51,968 nt of DNA from an uncultured Colwellia sp. (GCA_913061475.1 CAJXUN010000031.1:1-51968); one strand, 5' to 3'; counted from the first letter of the stretch, positions 20,196-28,777 are shown. Numbers and translations: made by a program. Notes: generated from the letters alone by a model not told the origin.

Positions 20196-21022
20196 TGAGC
20201 CCGGAAATGTTACTGTCAGTGGCACTGGAAAGTGCAAAAAAAGCAGGGCAAGAAGTTGCTCGACATTATAAAAGTGGCGATTATACCGCCGAAACAAAAG
20301 CCGATAATAGCCCAGTAACCAGTGCCGACATTGCCGCTAATGAGGTTTTAATGGATGCACTGAAAACGCTCACGCCAGACATTCCTATTATTTCTGAAGA
20401 AGTTGGTGCTTTACCCCTCGAAGAGCGCGGCAAGTGGTCACGTTATTGGCTGTTAGACCCTATTGATGGTACAGGTGAGTTTATTATGGGTAGCGGTGAT
20501 TTTGCCGTTAATATTGCTTTGGTGGAAAATGGCTGGCCGAGCATCGGGGTTATTCACGCACCTGATCACCATTTAACGTATTATGCTCAAAATAATTTAG
20601 GCGCTTATAAAGAAAATGATATTGCTAGCCATAAAATACAGGTGGCCGAGTATGATGGCCAGCGTCGGATAAAAATAGCGATCAGTCGGCGCCAAGATAT
20701 TAACTTAATGGGGCAATATTTAAATGATAAATATGATTTTGACCGCGTTGCACTAGGCAGCTGCTCGCTGAAAAACTGCTTAATTGCTGAAGGTGGAGCG
20801 GATTGTTATTTACGTGTAGGACCCACGGGTGAATGGGATACAGGGGCTAGTCATTGTATTCTCGAACAAGCCGGTGGCAGCATTATTGATAGTGAATTTA
20901 ATCCGTTAACCTATAACCAACGTACGACACTGATGCAGCCAGATTTTCTATCGTTAGGAAATAAAAAAATTCCTTGGCATGATATTATCAAGCCACATAA
21001 AGCCACACGCGTGATTAAATAA
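20195..21022 (+). CDS. cysQ: 3'(2'),5'-bisphosphate nucleotidase CysQ
   Basis: A 275-residue magnesium-dependent phosphatase of the inositol monophosphatase fold that converts PAP to AMP during sulfate assimilation. Metal-binding motifs are visible: ISEEVG (Glu at about 69), LLDPIDGTGEF (about 90-100) and GEWDTGASHCILEQAGG near 215-230. A strong GGGAGGT site lies inside the end of nudE, and the genes overlap by one base. Confidence 0.96.
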   Translation: MSPEMLLSVALESAKKAGQEVARHYKSGDYTAETKADNSPVTSADIAANEVLMDALKTLTPDIPIISEEVGALPLEERGKWSRYWLLDPIDGTGEFIMGSGDFAVNIALVENGWPSIGVIHAPDHHLTYYAQNNLGAYKENDIASHKIQVAEYDGQRRIKIAISRRQDINLMGQYLNDKYDFDRVALGSCSLKNCLIAEGGADCYLRVGPTGEWDTGASHCILEQAGGSIIDSEFNPLTYNQRTTLMQPDFLSLGNKKIPWHDIIKPHKATRVIK

Positions 21023-21078
21023 AGCCCAAGCAATGACCATAGGGTTAGTTGCAAAATATTACAAACATGGAGTGCTAC

Positions 21079-21663
21079 ATGCGCCAAACTAGATTAATTT
21101 TAATAACCTTGCTTGTTAGTGCGATAACGAGTTTGCCTGCGTTAGCAACATGGCAGCTTGATAATGAAAAGTCATCGCTGACTTTTATTTCAGTGAAAAA
21201 ATCGACGATTGCAGAAAATCATCATTTTTCAACGCTTGAAGGCAATATCAACGAGCAGGCATTGGTTAATATTAATGTTGATTTAGCCAGTGTAAACACC
21301 AATATTGCCATTCGTGACGAGCGTATGAAGCAGTTTGTTTTTGACAGTAGTAAATACGCGTCCGCAAAGTTTTCCGCGCAGCTTGATAATGCTATGTTTC
21401 AAGCTTTGAAAACCGGTGAAGTTAAAAAGCTAACCGTAAATGGAAAAATAGACTTTCATGGTCAGCAGCAGGCCATTGCTATTGATGTTAATGTGATTAA
21501 ATTGACCGAAAAACAAATTTCAGTTCATACCAATCAGCCATTTTTTATTAAAGCTGATGCGTTTGGTGTGGTGGCGGGTATCAATAAGTTGAAAGAGCTG
21601 GCTGCTTTACCAAGCATTGATTACGTTGTACCCGTAAGTTTTTCGGTAACATTTGCCCGTTAA
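21079..21663 (+). CDS. YceI-family periplasmic lipid-binding protein
   Basis: A signal peptide (cleavage near LPALA) precedes a YceI lipocalin-like barrel of about 170 residues, with WQLDNEKSSLTFISVKK at the start and VNGKIDFHGQQQ later. Members bind polyisoprenoid or amphipathic lipids in the periplasm. The exact role here is unknown. I chose ATG 21079, which has GGAG seven bases upstream. Upstream in-frame starts (TTG 21049, ATG 21067) would put extra residues before the signal peptide. A bidirectional terminator follows. Confidence 0.88.
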   Translation: MRQTRLILITLLVSAITSLPALATWQLDNEKSSLTFISVKKSTIAENHHFSTLEGNINEQALVNINVDLASVNTNIAIRDERMKQFVFDSSKYASAKFSAQLDNAMFQALKTGEVKKLTVNGKIDFHGQQQAIAIDVNVIKLTEKQISVHTNQPFFIKADAFGVVAGINKLKELAALPSIDYVVPVSFSVTFAR

Positions 21664-21680
21664 TACTGGTTATTAACCTT

Positions 21681-21707
21681 AAAAGGTACTTATTAAGTAC
21701 CTTTTTT
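21681..21707. terminator. bidirectional terminator between yceI-like gene and yheU
   Basis: AAAAGGTACTT (21681-21691) pairs with AAGTACCTTTT (21695-21705) around an ATT loop, with T runs readable in both directions. The right arm runs into the yheU stop codon (21706-21708). Confidence 0.85.
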
Positions 21708-21945
21708 ATTCTGCTATTTCCTCACTGTCCTCGATAAATTGATCTGCTGGAAGAATGTTTACCGTTTCATGTAGTTCAGAATAAACTAATAATGCAGATC
21801 CTTGTTTAAGCTGTTGATGCACTTGGGCTATTTTATTGTGTAATGAAACATCTTCGCTGCCATATTCAGTACCTTCTCTTAATACAAAATTCTCGATGAT
21901 GGCGTTTAAAGTTTCTGGGGACAATTGTTCTAACGGAATGATCAT
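21706..21945 (-). CDS. yheU: YheU-family protein
   Basis: A 79-residue conserved protein of unknown function (IIPLEQLSPETLNAIIENFVLREGTEYG is the family signature). It is acidic and probably cytoplasmic. The start overlaps the yheT stop by four bases (ATGA), preserving the yheT-yheU pair of E. coli. Confidence 0.93.
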   Translation of the reverse strand: MIIPLEQLSPETLNAIIENFVLREGTEYGSEDVSLHNKIAQVHQQLKQGSALLVYSELHETVNILPADQFIEDSEEIAE

Positions 21946-22913
21946 AAATATCTCGAAAAAAATTCAGGAATACGTTGTTCAAGCCAATATTGCGGCTTAA
22001 AAGGGTTTTTACCTGTAATAAAACCTACATGTCCGCCACGCGCACTGACTTCAAAGGTGACTTGTTTCGGTAGTGTTGTGATGGCCGTGGTATTTTTATC
22101 ACATAAAAATGGATCATCGCTGGCGTGAATGATTAAACATGGAGCGATAATATCTTTCAGCACATCACGGCCACTAGATTGCTGATAATAATCATTAGCA
22201 TCGTTGAAGCCGTTAATTGGTGCGGTGATCATTTGGTCGAAATCTCGAATAGAGCTAACGGTGTCTAAATTTTTGATATCGACATTATGTAATAGATTCG
22301 CGTTTATTTTTTCAATGGTGCTGGCTTTAAGCATATCAACGAGATATTTCTGATAAACACGAGAGAAGCCTTGGTTTATTCTGTCGCAACAACTTGAAAG
22401 ATCAAGCGGTGCGCAAATAACACAAGCAGCTTGATAAATATTTTGTTTTTGCTCTGCTAAATATTTAGTTAGTACGTTACCACCCAATGAGAATCCAATA
22501 ATGGCTTTTTTTGCGGCAGGATAGTGACTAGCAAGGTGCTGGCTAAAATAATCGACATCACAAGTTTGGCCACTATGATAAGACTTTGCCAAACGATTGG
22601 GTCGTCCACTGCAGCCGCGAAAATGCATTAAAACTCCAACCCAGCCTTGTGCTTTAATGGCCGATAACATGCCCTTAGCATAATGGCTGTTTTTCGAGCC
22701 TTCTAAGCCATGTAATACTGCAATAATTGGGCGAGAGCAACTAGCGTTGACTTGCTCTGTCCAAGCTAGGTCAATAAAGTCACCGTCAGGCAACTCCAAA
22801 GTTTGATTCGTTGTTTTAATGGTGTGATGGCGCCTAAAAAATTTAGCGGCAATAGTTTGAAAGTGAGCGTTTTTTAGCCACCAAGCTGGGCTGAACGAAC
22901 TTTTGGTAAACAT
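21942..22913 (-). CDS. yheT: YheT-family alpha/beta hydrolase
   Basis: A 323-residue predicted esterase with the N-terminal family segment FSPAWWLKNAHFQTIAAKF. The nucleophile elbow is GFSLGG (Ser at about 142), the acid Asp is in HASDDPFL and the catalytic His is in GGHVGF near residue 298. The physiological substrate is not known. It is cotranscribed with yheU. Confidence 0.93.
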   Translation of the reverse strand: MFTKSSFSPAWWLKNAHFQTIAAKFFRRHHTIKTTNQTLELPDGDFIDLAWTEQVNASCSRPIIAVLHGLEGSKNSHYAKGMLSAIKAQGWVGVLMHFRGCSGRPNRLAKSYHSGQTCDVDYFSQHLASHYPAAKKAIIGFSLGGNVLTKYLAEQKQNIYQAACVICAPLDLSSCCDRINQGFSRVYQKYLVDMLKASTIEKINANLLHNVDIKNLDTVSSIRDFDQMITAPINGFNDANDYYQQSSGRDVLKDIIAPCLIIHASDDPFLCDKNTTAITTLPKQVTFEVSARGGHVGFITGKNPFKPQYWLEQRIPEFFSRYL

Positions 22914-23031
22914 AACGTGGTAATAGTGTGTAATACAAAAACGTTATTGTACGTTAAAACATCGCCAAAGCCTATAAGTAGGCCAAGTGTTAATAGTACA
23001 TAGCCACCAGATGAATTAGGCTACTGCCACA

Positions 23032-23721
23032 TTAGACTATTTGGTTAATAAGCAAGCCTTTCCTTGCTTCATCATCTTTTTTTGCGATAATCGCAGATTG
23101 CAGTAATATAGCGGTTTGTTGCTGCTCAGCTGTGGCCGATGAAAAACCAGTATCGGCTATTTTTGAGCGTGCACTGGTGGTGTTAATAACCTGAGTTTGA
23201 TAGCTGTTCACCTGACTTGATAGGGTATTACTTGCAGCGCCGCTCGTTGTCGCAACTTGGTTAATGACATCGCTAGCGTTGATAATGAGTTGTTGGCTGG
23301 TTGCAGGGTCGCTTGCGCTTAATCCTGAAATAAAATTATTGCTGCCGAAAACTTCATTGGCTACCGTATTAATGTGCTCACTTAATTGTGTTAACTCATT
23401 TTGAATCGCGTTATTGTCGTTGAGCGGATTCGTCGCTTGAATTGACAGTTCGTTAGCGCGTTGTAAACCTTCATTAATTGCCGTTAGTCGGCCCGATTGG
23501 ATACTCGTTTGGTTGATTTGATCTTGACTATTATTGCTTAACTGTTGCGCTGAATTAAGCTCCGCTGTCAATCGTGAGGCAATTTGTAAACCGGCAGGGT
23601 CATCTGACGCGCCATTAATACGTAAACCCGACGCGAGCTTTTCATCTTCTTTCGCTTTATCTTGCGCTAAACGGTTTATCGTATTTAACGCAGGGGATGC
23701 TTGCTTGATTGACATGGCCAT
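23032..23721 (-). CDS. orphan short flagellin-like protein
   Basis: A 229-residue protein with the flagellin N-terminal D0/D1 signature KLASGLRINGASDDPAGLQIASRL (about residues 30-53) and a C-terminal D0/D1 helix (IADTGFSSATAEQQQTAILLQSAI). It lacks the variable D2/D3 domains, and its first segment differs from normal flagellin, which starts with INTN-type residues. The C-terminus ends LLINQIV rather than the usual LLR. No chaperone, cap, flagellin-modification or other flagellar gene is nearby. It could be a minor filament subunit or a secreted flagellin relative. The start is ATG 23721, or 23715 (MAM). Confidence 0.85.
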   Translation of the reverse strand: MAMSIKQASPALNTINRLAQDKAKEDEKLASGLRINGASDDPAGLQIASRLTAELNSAQQLSNNSQDQINQTSIQSGRLTAINEGLQRANELSIQATNPLNDNNAIQNELTQLSEHINTVANEVFGSNNFISGLSASDPATSQQLIINASDVINQVATTSGAASNTLSSQVNSYQTQVINTTSARSKIADTGFSSATAEQQQTAILLQSAIIAKKDDEARKGLLINQIV

Positions 23722-23836
23722 AATGACATTACCGTATATGATTCGTTAGTGACGGATCTCTAGTATAGTCAAACAACACAGCATTTACTGATAGCGCTTC
23801 ATTTATTCTATTTTCGAGTTTGCGGTGTTCAGTGAG

Positions 23837-23968
23837 TTATTGTTCATCTTCACTGATGTGCTTTAAAAAGTAATAGACATAAAAACTGCAAATGCCCAAC
23901 AGAACAACCAAGCCAACAAAAGAAAACAGCACAATAGAATCGTTGAGTAGCATATCTAAAATGTTCAT
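23837..23968 (-). CDS. 43-residue single-span membrane protein
   Basis: This small ORF was found by reading the gap upstream of the flagellin-like gene. A strong GGGGTGAG ribosome site sits directly before the ATG at 23968. The product begins MNILDMLLNDSIVLFSF, has a hydrophobic helix at about residues 10-33 and ends HISEDEQ. Size and layout resemble DUF3149-type small membrane proteins of gammaproteobacteria. Function is unknown. Confidence 0.65.
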   Translation of the reverse strand: MNILDMLLNDSIVLFSFVGLVVLLGICSFYVYYFLKHISEDEQ

Positions 23969-24064
23969 AACTCACCCCAAAAAAATAGCGAAATAGTAAA
24001 TAGGTTAGAGTGCTATTGTAGATAATAACTCAGTGGGACTTATTGATTTAGATCACAGTTATCA

Positions 24065-24447
24065 CTAGGGTCTGTTGATCTTTCGCGGTTAAATTTTGTT
24101 CGGCTTTTTAAAGATAGTAAAGCGTTTTAATCGCGGCGAGTAGTGTGTAGTGTAGCCTAGTCATTCTAAGCAAATACTGCTCACAGCTACCGCATCCTGC
24201 TCTCGCTAAGTACCTACATCCTTGTAGGCAACAAAGAGTAAAACGCTTTTAGCCGAATCTTTCGGACAGCGTTTGTTGGTCATTTTTGCGGCGTTACCCC
24301 ACATGGATGTGGGGTAAGGAGACTTTGCAGGAGCATAAAGTATTTATTACCTTTTTATGTGGAACAACCACATGACAAAGGCTCTGCCTTGTATAAATGC
24401 CCAACAAACTGCTGCAAAAACAATCTCGAAAGATCAACAGACCCTAG
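24065..24447. mobile_element. 383-bp MITE-like non-autonomous element
   Basis: Perfect 21-bp terminal inverted repeats, CTAGGGTCTGTTGATCTTTC plus G at the left (24065-24085) and their reverse complement at 24427-24447. The outermost CTAG is itself a palindrome at both ends, so the target duplication could be CTAG or TA. Inside are a second 11-bp inverted pair (24119-24129 with 24239-24249) and hairpins at 24213-24228, 24294-24317 and 24357-24373. There is no transposase. It fills the gap before the Sel1 gene, and a 62-codon frame that runs across its right end (24357-24545) is not credible. Confidence 0.78.
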
Positions 24448-24572
24448 ATATAATTAATATTATTACGGTGACAGTGCAAACTGTTGACGTTGGTAGTTAT
24501 AAAACCATTTACCCGCTTAAATTTGTCCGGGTATATGGCTTTTAAGTAATGGCTTTTCGAGGGGAATTAAAA

Positions 24573-25295
24573 TTAATAGAACTTTCTTAATTTCAATTCT
24601 CTTTGGTCGATTATTTTTCGGTAAATCGCTTCAGCTTTTTCTCGGGCGTCTTTAATTTGTTCTATGGTTAATTTATGTTCGTCCATATCACGACTTTTTT
24701 CCGCCATTTTATAGCCATTTTTCGCAGCAATAATATTCCAGACATACGACAGTTCTGTACTTTTAGCGACGCCTTTACCTTCAAAATACATTAATGCGAG
24801 ATTAAATTGCGCAAGTGCATAGTTTTGATCTGCCGCTTTTTGGTACCAACGGGAAGCTTGTAAATAATTACGTGTGACGCCTTCACCGTTATATAACATT
24901 ACCCCTAAATTAAATTGCGCGCGTGGTAGGTCTTTATTTGCGGCTTTTTCCATCAATGCATAAGCGGTTTTTAGATCTTTTTTGGTAACCTCACCCTCGC
25001 TGTACAATAAAGAAAGGTCGAATAAAGCATCTGTATAGTCTTGTGCTGCCGCTAAATTAAATAATTCTAAGGCCTTACTTTCGTTTTTAATTACCCCGTA
25101 GCCGTTTAAATAAATTAAGCCCATTTGATATTGAGCAGGCGCGTATTCTTCGGCAACCAAAGGCTCAAATTCAGCCATGGCGGCTTTAAACTCACCACGG
25201 TTGAGTTCATAAATACCTAAATCTAAATCGGCACTGAATGCTGTACTATGCGCAAGTAGCGCAATACTGGTGGCAAGTAAGGATAATCTTTTCAT
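24573..25295 (-). CDS. secreted Sel1-repeat (TPR-like) protein
   Basis: A 240-residue protein with a signal peptide (cleavage after AFSA, about residue 21) and about four Sel1-like repeats of about 36 residues (for example APAQYQMGLIYLNGYGV, ARAQFNLGVMLYNGEGV-type and ALAQFNLALMYFEGKGV). These form a periplasmic helical scaffold for protein contacts. The C-terminal helix is Lys/Glu-rich (DAREKAEAIYRKII). It is a monocistronic leftward gene. The partner is unknown. Confidence 0.88.
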   Translation of the reverse strand: MKRLSLLATSIALLAHSTAFSADLDLGIYELNRGEFKAAMAEFEPLVAEEYAPAQYQMGLIYLNGYGVIKNESKALELFNLAAAQDYTDALFDLSLLYSEGEVTKKDLKTAYALMEKAANKDLPRAQFNLGVMLYNGEGVTRNYLQASRWYQKAADQNYALAQFNLALMYFEGKGVAKSTELSYVWNIIAAKNGYKMAEKSRDMDEHKLTIEQIKDAREKAEAIYRKIIDQRELKLRKFY

Positions 25296-25367
25296 TATAA
25301 TGTCCTATGTCTATGGAGTTCCAATGACTAAATCGGAAAAGTACTTAGGTTAAGTGTAGCAATAAAT

Positions 25368-27269
25368 TTATAATGCTTGTGACATTATCTCTTCAATTTG
25401 TTCTTCAAGGTCAAGCCATTGCATTTCGTGCGCTTCTAAATCCTGTTTAATTTTAGCTTGGCGTTTTAGTAAATCGGTTAGTTTAGCTTTATGCTCAGCT
25501 TGATAAATATCACTATCGGCCAATTTAGCTTCAACTTCTGTTAACTCATCTTGATTTTTTTGCACTAACTTTTCAAACTTGTCCGCTTGCTTGCGCAGTG
25601 GTGACGCTTTTTTACGTAATTCGGCTTGCTCTTTCCGTTGTTGTTTTTTATCTACTTGCGGTTCACTGACTATTTTGTTTGCTTTGACTGTTTGTTTTTT
25701 ATCATCATTTAACCATTGTTGATAATCGTCAATGTCACCGTCAAAATCGGCTACGCGGCCATTAGCAACTAAGTAAAATTCATCAACACACGATTCTAGT
25801 AAATATCTATCATGGGCAATAAGGATAATAGCGCCATCGAAATCTTGTAGGGCCAATACCAATGCTTGACGCATTTCTAAATCGAGATGGTTAGTCGGTT
25901 CATCTAGCAGTAATAATTGCGGTTTTTCTAAGACAATAAGTGCGAGTACTAAACGTGCTTTTTCCCCGCCTGACATCGTGGCAACTTTGTCTAATGCTTG
26001 ATCGCCACTAAAGCCAAAGCGCCCTAAAAATGATCGGGCTTGTAATTCGGTGATATCAGGCTTTGCACGGGTAATATGCTCGATGGCACTGCTGGGCATA
26101 TGTAATTGTTCAAGTTGGTGCTGTGAAAAATATCCGACCTTTAAATCCTGTGCGCAGTAACGTTCGCCCTTGAGTAAGGTTAAATCTCCGGCCAGTGATT
26201 TGATCAAAGTTGATTTACCCGCACCGTTGCGACCTAATAAACCAATACGGCTACCGGGTACTAAAGTCATACCAACGTTTTCTAAAATAATAGCGTCATT
26301 ACTATAACCACATTGGCTTTCGGTTAGTGCTAATAAGGGGTACGGCAGTGTATCAGGCTGTTCAAAGCTAAAGGTAAATTGACTATCGACATGTGCAGGC
26401 GCTAAATCAGGTAATTTTTGTAGTCGCTTCAAACGGCTTTGCGCTTGTTTTGCTTTACTGGCTTTAGCACGAAAACGATCAACAAAAGAGGTTAGATGTG
26501 CGACTTCTTTTTGCTGCTTTTGGTATTGCGCGTCTTGCTGGGCTAAATGCTCAGCACGTTGACGCTCAAAAGCGCTGTAATTGCCTGAATATAACTTAGC
26601 GGTTTGATGTTCAATATGGAGAATTTGGCCAATAACATCATCAAGAAAGTCACGGTCATGTGATATCAGCACTAAGGTGCCGGTGAATCTTTTGAGCCAA
26701 CGTTGCAGCCAGATAACTGCATCTAAATCTAAATGGTTAGTGGGTTCATCGAGCAACAATAAGTCGGCACGGCTGATCAAGGCTTGTGCTAAGTTTAACC
26801 GCATACGCCAACCACCGGAAAATGACTTTACCGGATTGACGAGTTGCTCTTGCATAAAGCCTAGACCATGCAATAACTCGGCGGAGCGAGCAGGTAAACT
26901 ATAACCATTGATGGTATCTATTTGGTTGATAATGGTCGCTTCAAGTGTGCCATTGTCGTTGTCACGGGCTTGCTCTAGTTTAGCTTCTAGCTGACGATAT
27001 TCAATATCACCATCCATGACATAGTCTAAGGCGGATTGCTCGAGCGCTGGAGTTTCCTGCTTAACGGTGGCAATTTTCCAACTTGCGGGCATCGTAAGGT
27101 TACCCAAATCGGGTGGTAGTGTGCCAAGTAAGCTGGCAAATAAAGATGATTTTCCACAGCCGTTCGCCCCAACAAGTCCCACTTTATGATTTGGATGTAT
27201 GGTAAAGCTTGATGATTTTATGAGGTATTTTGCACCTCGGGCTAAACTTAACTCTGTGGCTGTGATCAT
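25368..27269 (-). CDS. yheS: ABC-F family ATPase YheS
   Basis: A 633-residue soluble protein with two ABC domains and no membrane segments. Walker A motifs are GANGCGKS (about 34-41) and GRNGAGKS (about 346-353). Signature motifs are SFSGGWRMRL and TMSGGEKARL. Walker B segments LLLLDEPTNHLDL occur in both halves. The domains are joined by the ABC-F linker (about 235-290) and followed by a Lys/Glu-rich coiled-coil tail. ABC-F proteins act on the ribosome, and YheS has been linked to relieving certain nascent-chain stalls. It is divergent from yheV. Confidence 0.96.
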   Translation of the reverse strand: MITATELSLARGAKYLIKSSSFTIHPNHKVGLVGANGCGKSSLFASLLGTLPPDLGNLTMPASWKIATVKQETPALEQSALDYVMDGDIEYRQLEAKLEQARDNDNGTLEATIINQIDTINGYSLPARSAELLHGLGFMQEQLVNPVKSFSGGWRMRLNLAQALISRADLLLLDEPTNHLDLDAVIWLQRWLKRFTGTLVLISHDRDFLDDVIGQILHIEHQTAKLYSGNYSAFERQRAEHLAQQDAQYQKQQKEVAHLTSFVDRFRAKASKAKQAQSRLKRLQKLPDLAPAHVDSQFTFSFEQPDTLPYPLLALTESQCGYSNDAIILENVGMTLVPGSRIGLLGRNGAGKSTLIKSLAGDLTLLKGERYCAQDLKVGYFSQHQLEQLHMPSSAIEHITRAKPDITELQARSFLGRFGFSGDQALDKVATMSGGEKARLVLALIVLEKPQLLLLDEPTNHLDLEMRQALVLALQDFDGAIILIAHDRYLLESCVDEFYLVANGRVADFDGDIDDYQQWLNDDKKQTVKANKIVSEPQVDKKQQRKEQAELRKKASPLRKQADKFEKLVQKNQDELTEVEAKLADSDIYQAEHKAKLTDLLKRQAKIKQDLEAHEMQWLDLEEQIEEIMSQAL

Positions 27270-27410
27270 TTATCGTTACTCATTTCAATGCAAGGCGCTA
27301 TTGTCGCTTTTCCTTAGGGTGTTGTTCAAGGTAAAATAGAAGCACTAAGCAGATATCTTGTAAAAAGCATTTAAAAACCACTGTAAAATTAAATAAAACT
27401 GAGTAAAAAC

Positions 27411-27605
27411 GTGAAAAAAAGATTTATAGCGGGTGCTATGTGCCCAAAATGCAAAGCAATGGATACTATGGCACTGACGAAAGAAAACGGTGTTGAAACG
27501 GTAACTTGTGTGAGTTGTGGTCACCTAATGTCGCAGCCAGAAGAACATATTGTACAAGAAGTTAGACCTAACGAGCAGGTCATCGGTATATTCAAACAAG
27601 AATAA
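27411..27605 (+). CDS. yheV: YheV-family putative zinc ribbon protein
   Basis: A 64-residue protein with two CxxC knuckles, CPKC (12-15) and CVSCGH (34-37), that form a likely zinc ribbon. The C-terminal part ends EQVIGIFKQE, as in YheV. Function is unknown. The start is GTG. It is followed by a strong terminator. In E. coli yheV is near slyX and fkpA. Here they lie about 11 kb away. Confidence 0.93.
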   Translation: MKKRFIAGAMCPKCKAMDTMALTKENGVETVTCVSCGHLMSQPEEHIVQEVRPNEQVIGIFKQE

Positions 27606-27684
27606 ACCCAAAAGAAATATCATCGTATTGGTCTTTGCTTAGCGAATAGTTATTGCTAGGTTGCTATTCAACTGAATTAGCATG

Positions 27685-27712
27685 AGCGCATTGTTTAACA
27701 ATGCGCTTTTTT
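27685..27712 (+). terminator. Rho-independent terminator after yheV
   Basis: AGCGCATTGT (27685-27694) pairs with ACAATGCGCT (27698-27707) around a TTA loop, followed by a run of T. It lies 80 bases downstream of the yheV stop. Confidence 0.9.
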
Positions 27713-28101
27713 GCAGAAATAACGTTAAGTACAGCACAGGTATAATGATAGAAAAAAATAAGCTAACATTAGTTTCTTCTGTCAGTACATATCTGACAAA
27801 AGTTATTAAGTGACTGTTTTATATTTCTTTTATGGTAGCATCCCAAAGCTATATTTAATTGCCAATGAGCAAGTTCGAAAGTGAACGTGCAAAAACCATG
27901 TGAAATAAAGCTTGTTATCGTGAGTCGCTTACTGCTATCATTCTTCACATCGGGTTGAGAGAAAGCCCTGTTTATTTGTAAGTACCTCGTTGTTTTAGTA
28001 GTAATTCTTCGCGTTAACCTCAGTTAAATATTTGTTTTCTTCCTGTTAAATCGCCTCATCTGTAAGGCGCACTTTTATATTAATTTCTAGGATTATCTAT
28101 T
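27713..28101 (+). promoter_or_regulatory. promoter and long 5' leader of the first cold-shock gene
   Basis: About 390 non-coding bases lead into the first csp gene. The last 147 (27955-28101) are clearly related to the leader of the second copy (28359-28502), sharing blocks such as CTGTTTATTTG, CTCGTTGTTTTAGTA, CTCAGTTAAATA and AGGATTATCTATT before the ATG. Long structured leaders are typical of cspA-type genes, where they act as RNA thermosensors. Such a role here is inferred. Confidence 0.6.
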
Positions 28102-28311
28102 ATGTCTAATACAACAACTGGTTCAGTTAAATGGTTTAATGAAGCAAAAGGTTTTGGTTTTATCGAGCAAGAGTCAGGTCCTGACGTTTTCGCTCACTTT
28201 AGCGCTATTGCTAGCGATGGTTTTAAAACTTTAGCTGAAGGTCAGCGTGTACAGTTTACTGTAACTGATGGCCAAAAAGGCCCGCAAGCAGAAAACATTG
28301 TTTGCATCTAA
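28102..28311 (+). CDS. cold-shock protein, CspA family (copy 1)
   Basis: A 69-residue cold-shock domain protein, a single-stranded nucleic-acid chaperone. RNP1 is KGFGFIE and RNP2 is VFAHFSAI, and the start [14 protein letters not shown] is the family signature. Its coding sequence is identical base for base to the copy at 28503-28712. A 12-bp hairpin (28321-28348) follows, without a T run, so some transcripts may continue into copy 2. Confidence 0.96.
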   Translation: MSNTTTGSVKWFNEAKGFGFIEQESGPDVFAHFSAIASDGFKTLAEGQRVQFTVTDGQKGPQAENIVCI

Positions 28312-28320
28312 ATATTTTTA

Positions 28321-28348
28321 ATTAATGGGTTGTTCACAACCCATTAAT
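28321..28348 (+). other. hairpin between the two csp genes
   Basis: ATTAATGGGTTG (28321-28332) pairs perfectly with CAACCCATTAAT (28337-28348) around TTCA. No T run follows, so it is more likely an RNA-processing or stability element, or a weak terminator, than a strong terminator. Confidence 0.65.
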
Positions 28349-28502
28349 GAATACTAGTTTGAAAGAAAGTTCTGTTTATTTGTCCGTTCCTCGTTGTTTT
28401 AGTAATGAATCTTCGCGTAATCCTCAGTTAAATACTTGTTTTTTTCCAGCTCAATTGCCTATTTTCAGGCACATTTTTATTAATTTTATAGGATTATCTA
28501 TT

Positions 28503-28712
28503 ATGTCTAATACAACAACTGGTTCAGTTAAATGGTTTAATGAAGCAAAAGGTTTTGGTTTTATCGAGCAAGAGTCAGGTCCTGACGTTTTCGCTCACTT
28601 TAGCGCTATTGCTAGCGATGGTTTTAAAACTTTAGCTGAAGGTCAGCGTGTACAGTTTACTGTAACTGATGGCCAAAAAGGCCCGCAAGCAGAAAACATT
28701 GTTTGCATCTAA
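28503..28712 (+). CDS. cold-shock protein, CspA family (copy 2, identical to copy 1)
   Basis: This encodes the same 69 residues as copy 1, with no nucleotide difference across the 210-bp gene. The frame is open upstream to 28347, but the extra 52 residues come from the duplicated leader and are not expected to be translated. The true ATG is 28503, preceded by the same AGGATTATCTATT as copy 1. A terminator at 28778-28811 closes the unit. Confidence 0.96.
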   Translation: MSNTTTGSVKWFNEAKGFGFIEQESGPDVFAHFSAIASDGFKTLAEGQRVQFTVTDGQKGPQAENIVCI

Positions 28713-28729
28713 ATGATATTTTCAATGCC

Positions 28730-28770
28730 TTATTAACCCTTTATTAACCCTTTATTAACCCTTTATTAAG
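28730..28770 (+). repeat. 11-bp tandem repeat downstream of the second csp gene
   Basis: The unit TTATTAACCCT is repeated three times (28730-28762), followed by a partial fourth copy. The flanks AATGCC (28724-28729) and GGCATT (about 28770-28775) are complementary, so the repeats would form the loop of a larger stem in RNA. Confidence 0.85.
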
Positions 28771-28777
28771 GCATTAA

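Noticed and set aside
24357-24545. 62-codon plus-strand frame
   Set aside because: It runs across the right end of the MITE-like element, lacks a ribosome site and has no protein-like features.
28321-28348. Hairpin after copy 1 of csp as a strong terminator
   Set aside because: No T run follows, so I list it only as a hairpin.
28347-28502. N-terminal extension of the second cold-shock protein
   Set aside because: The segment is the duplicated leader; the identical copy 1 starts at the equivalent ATG, and the extension resembles no protein.
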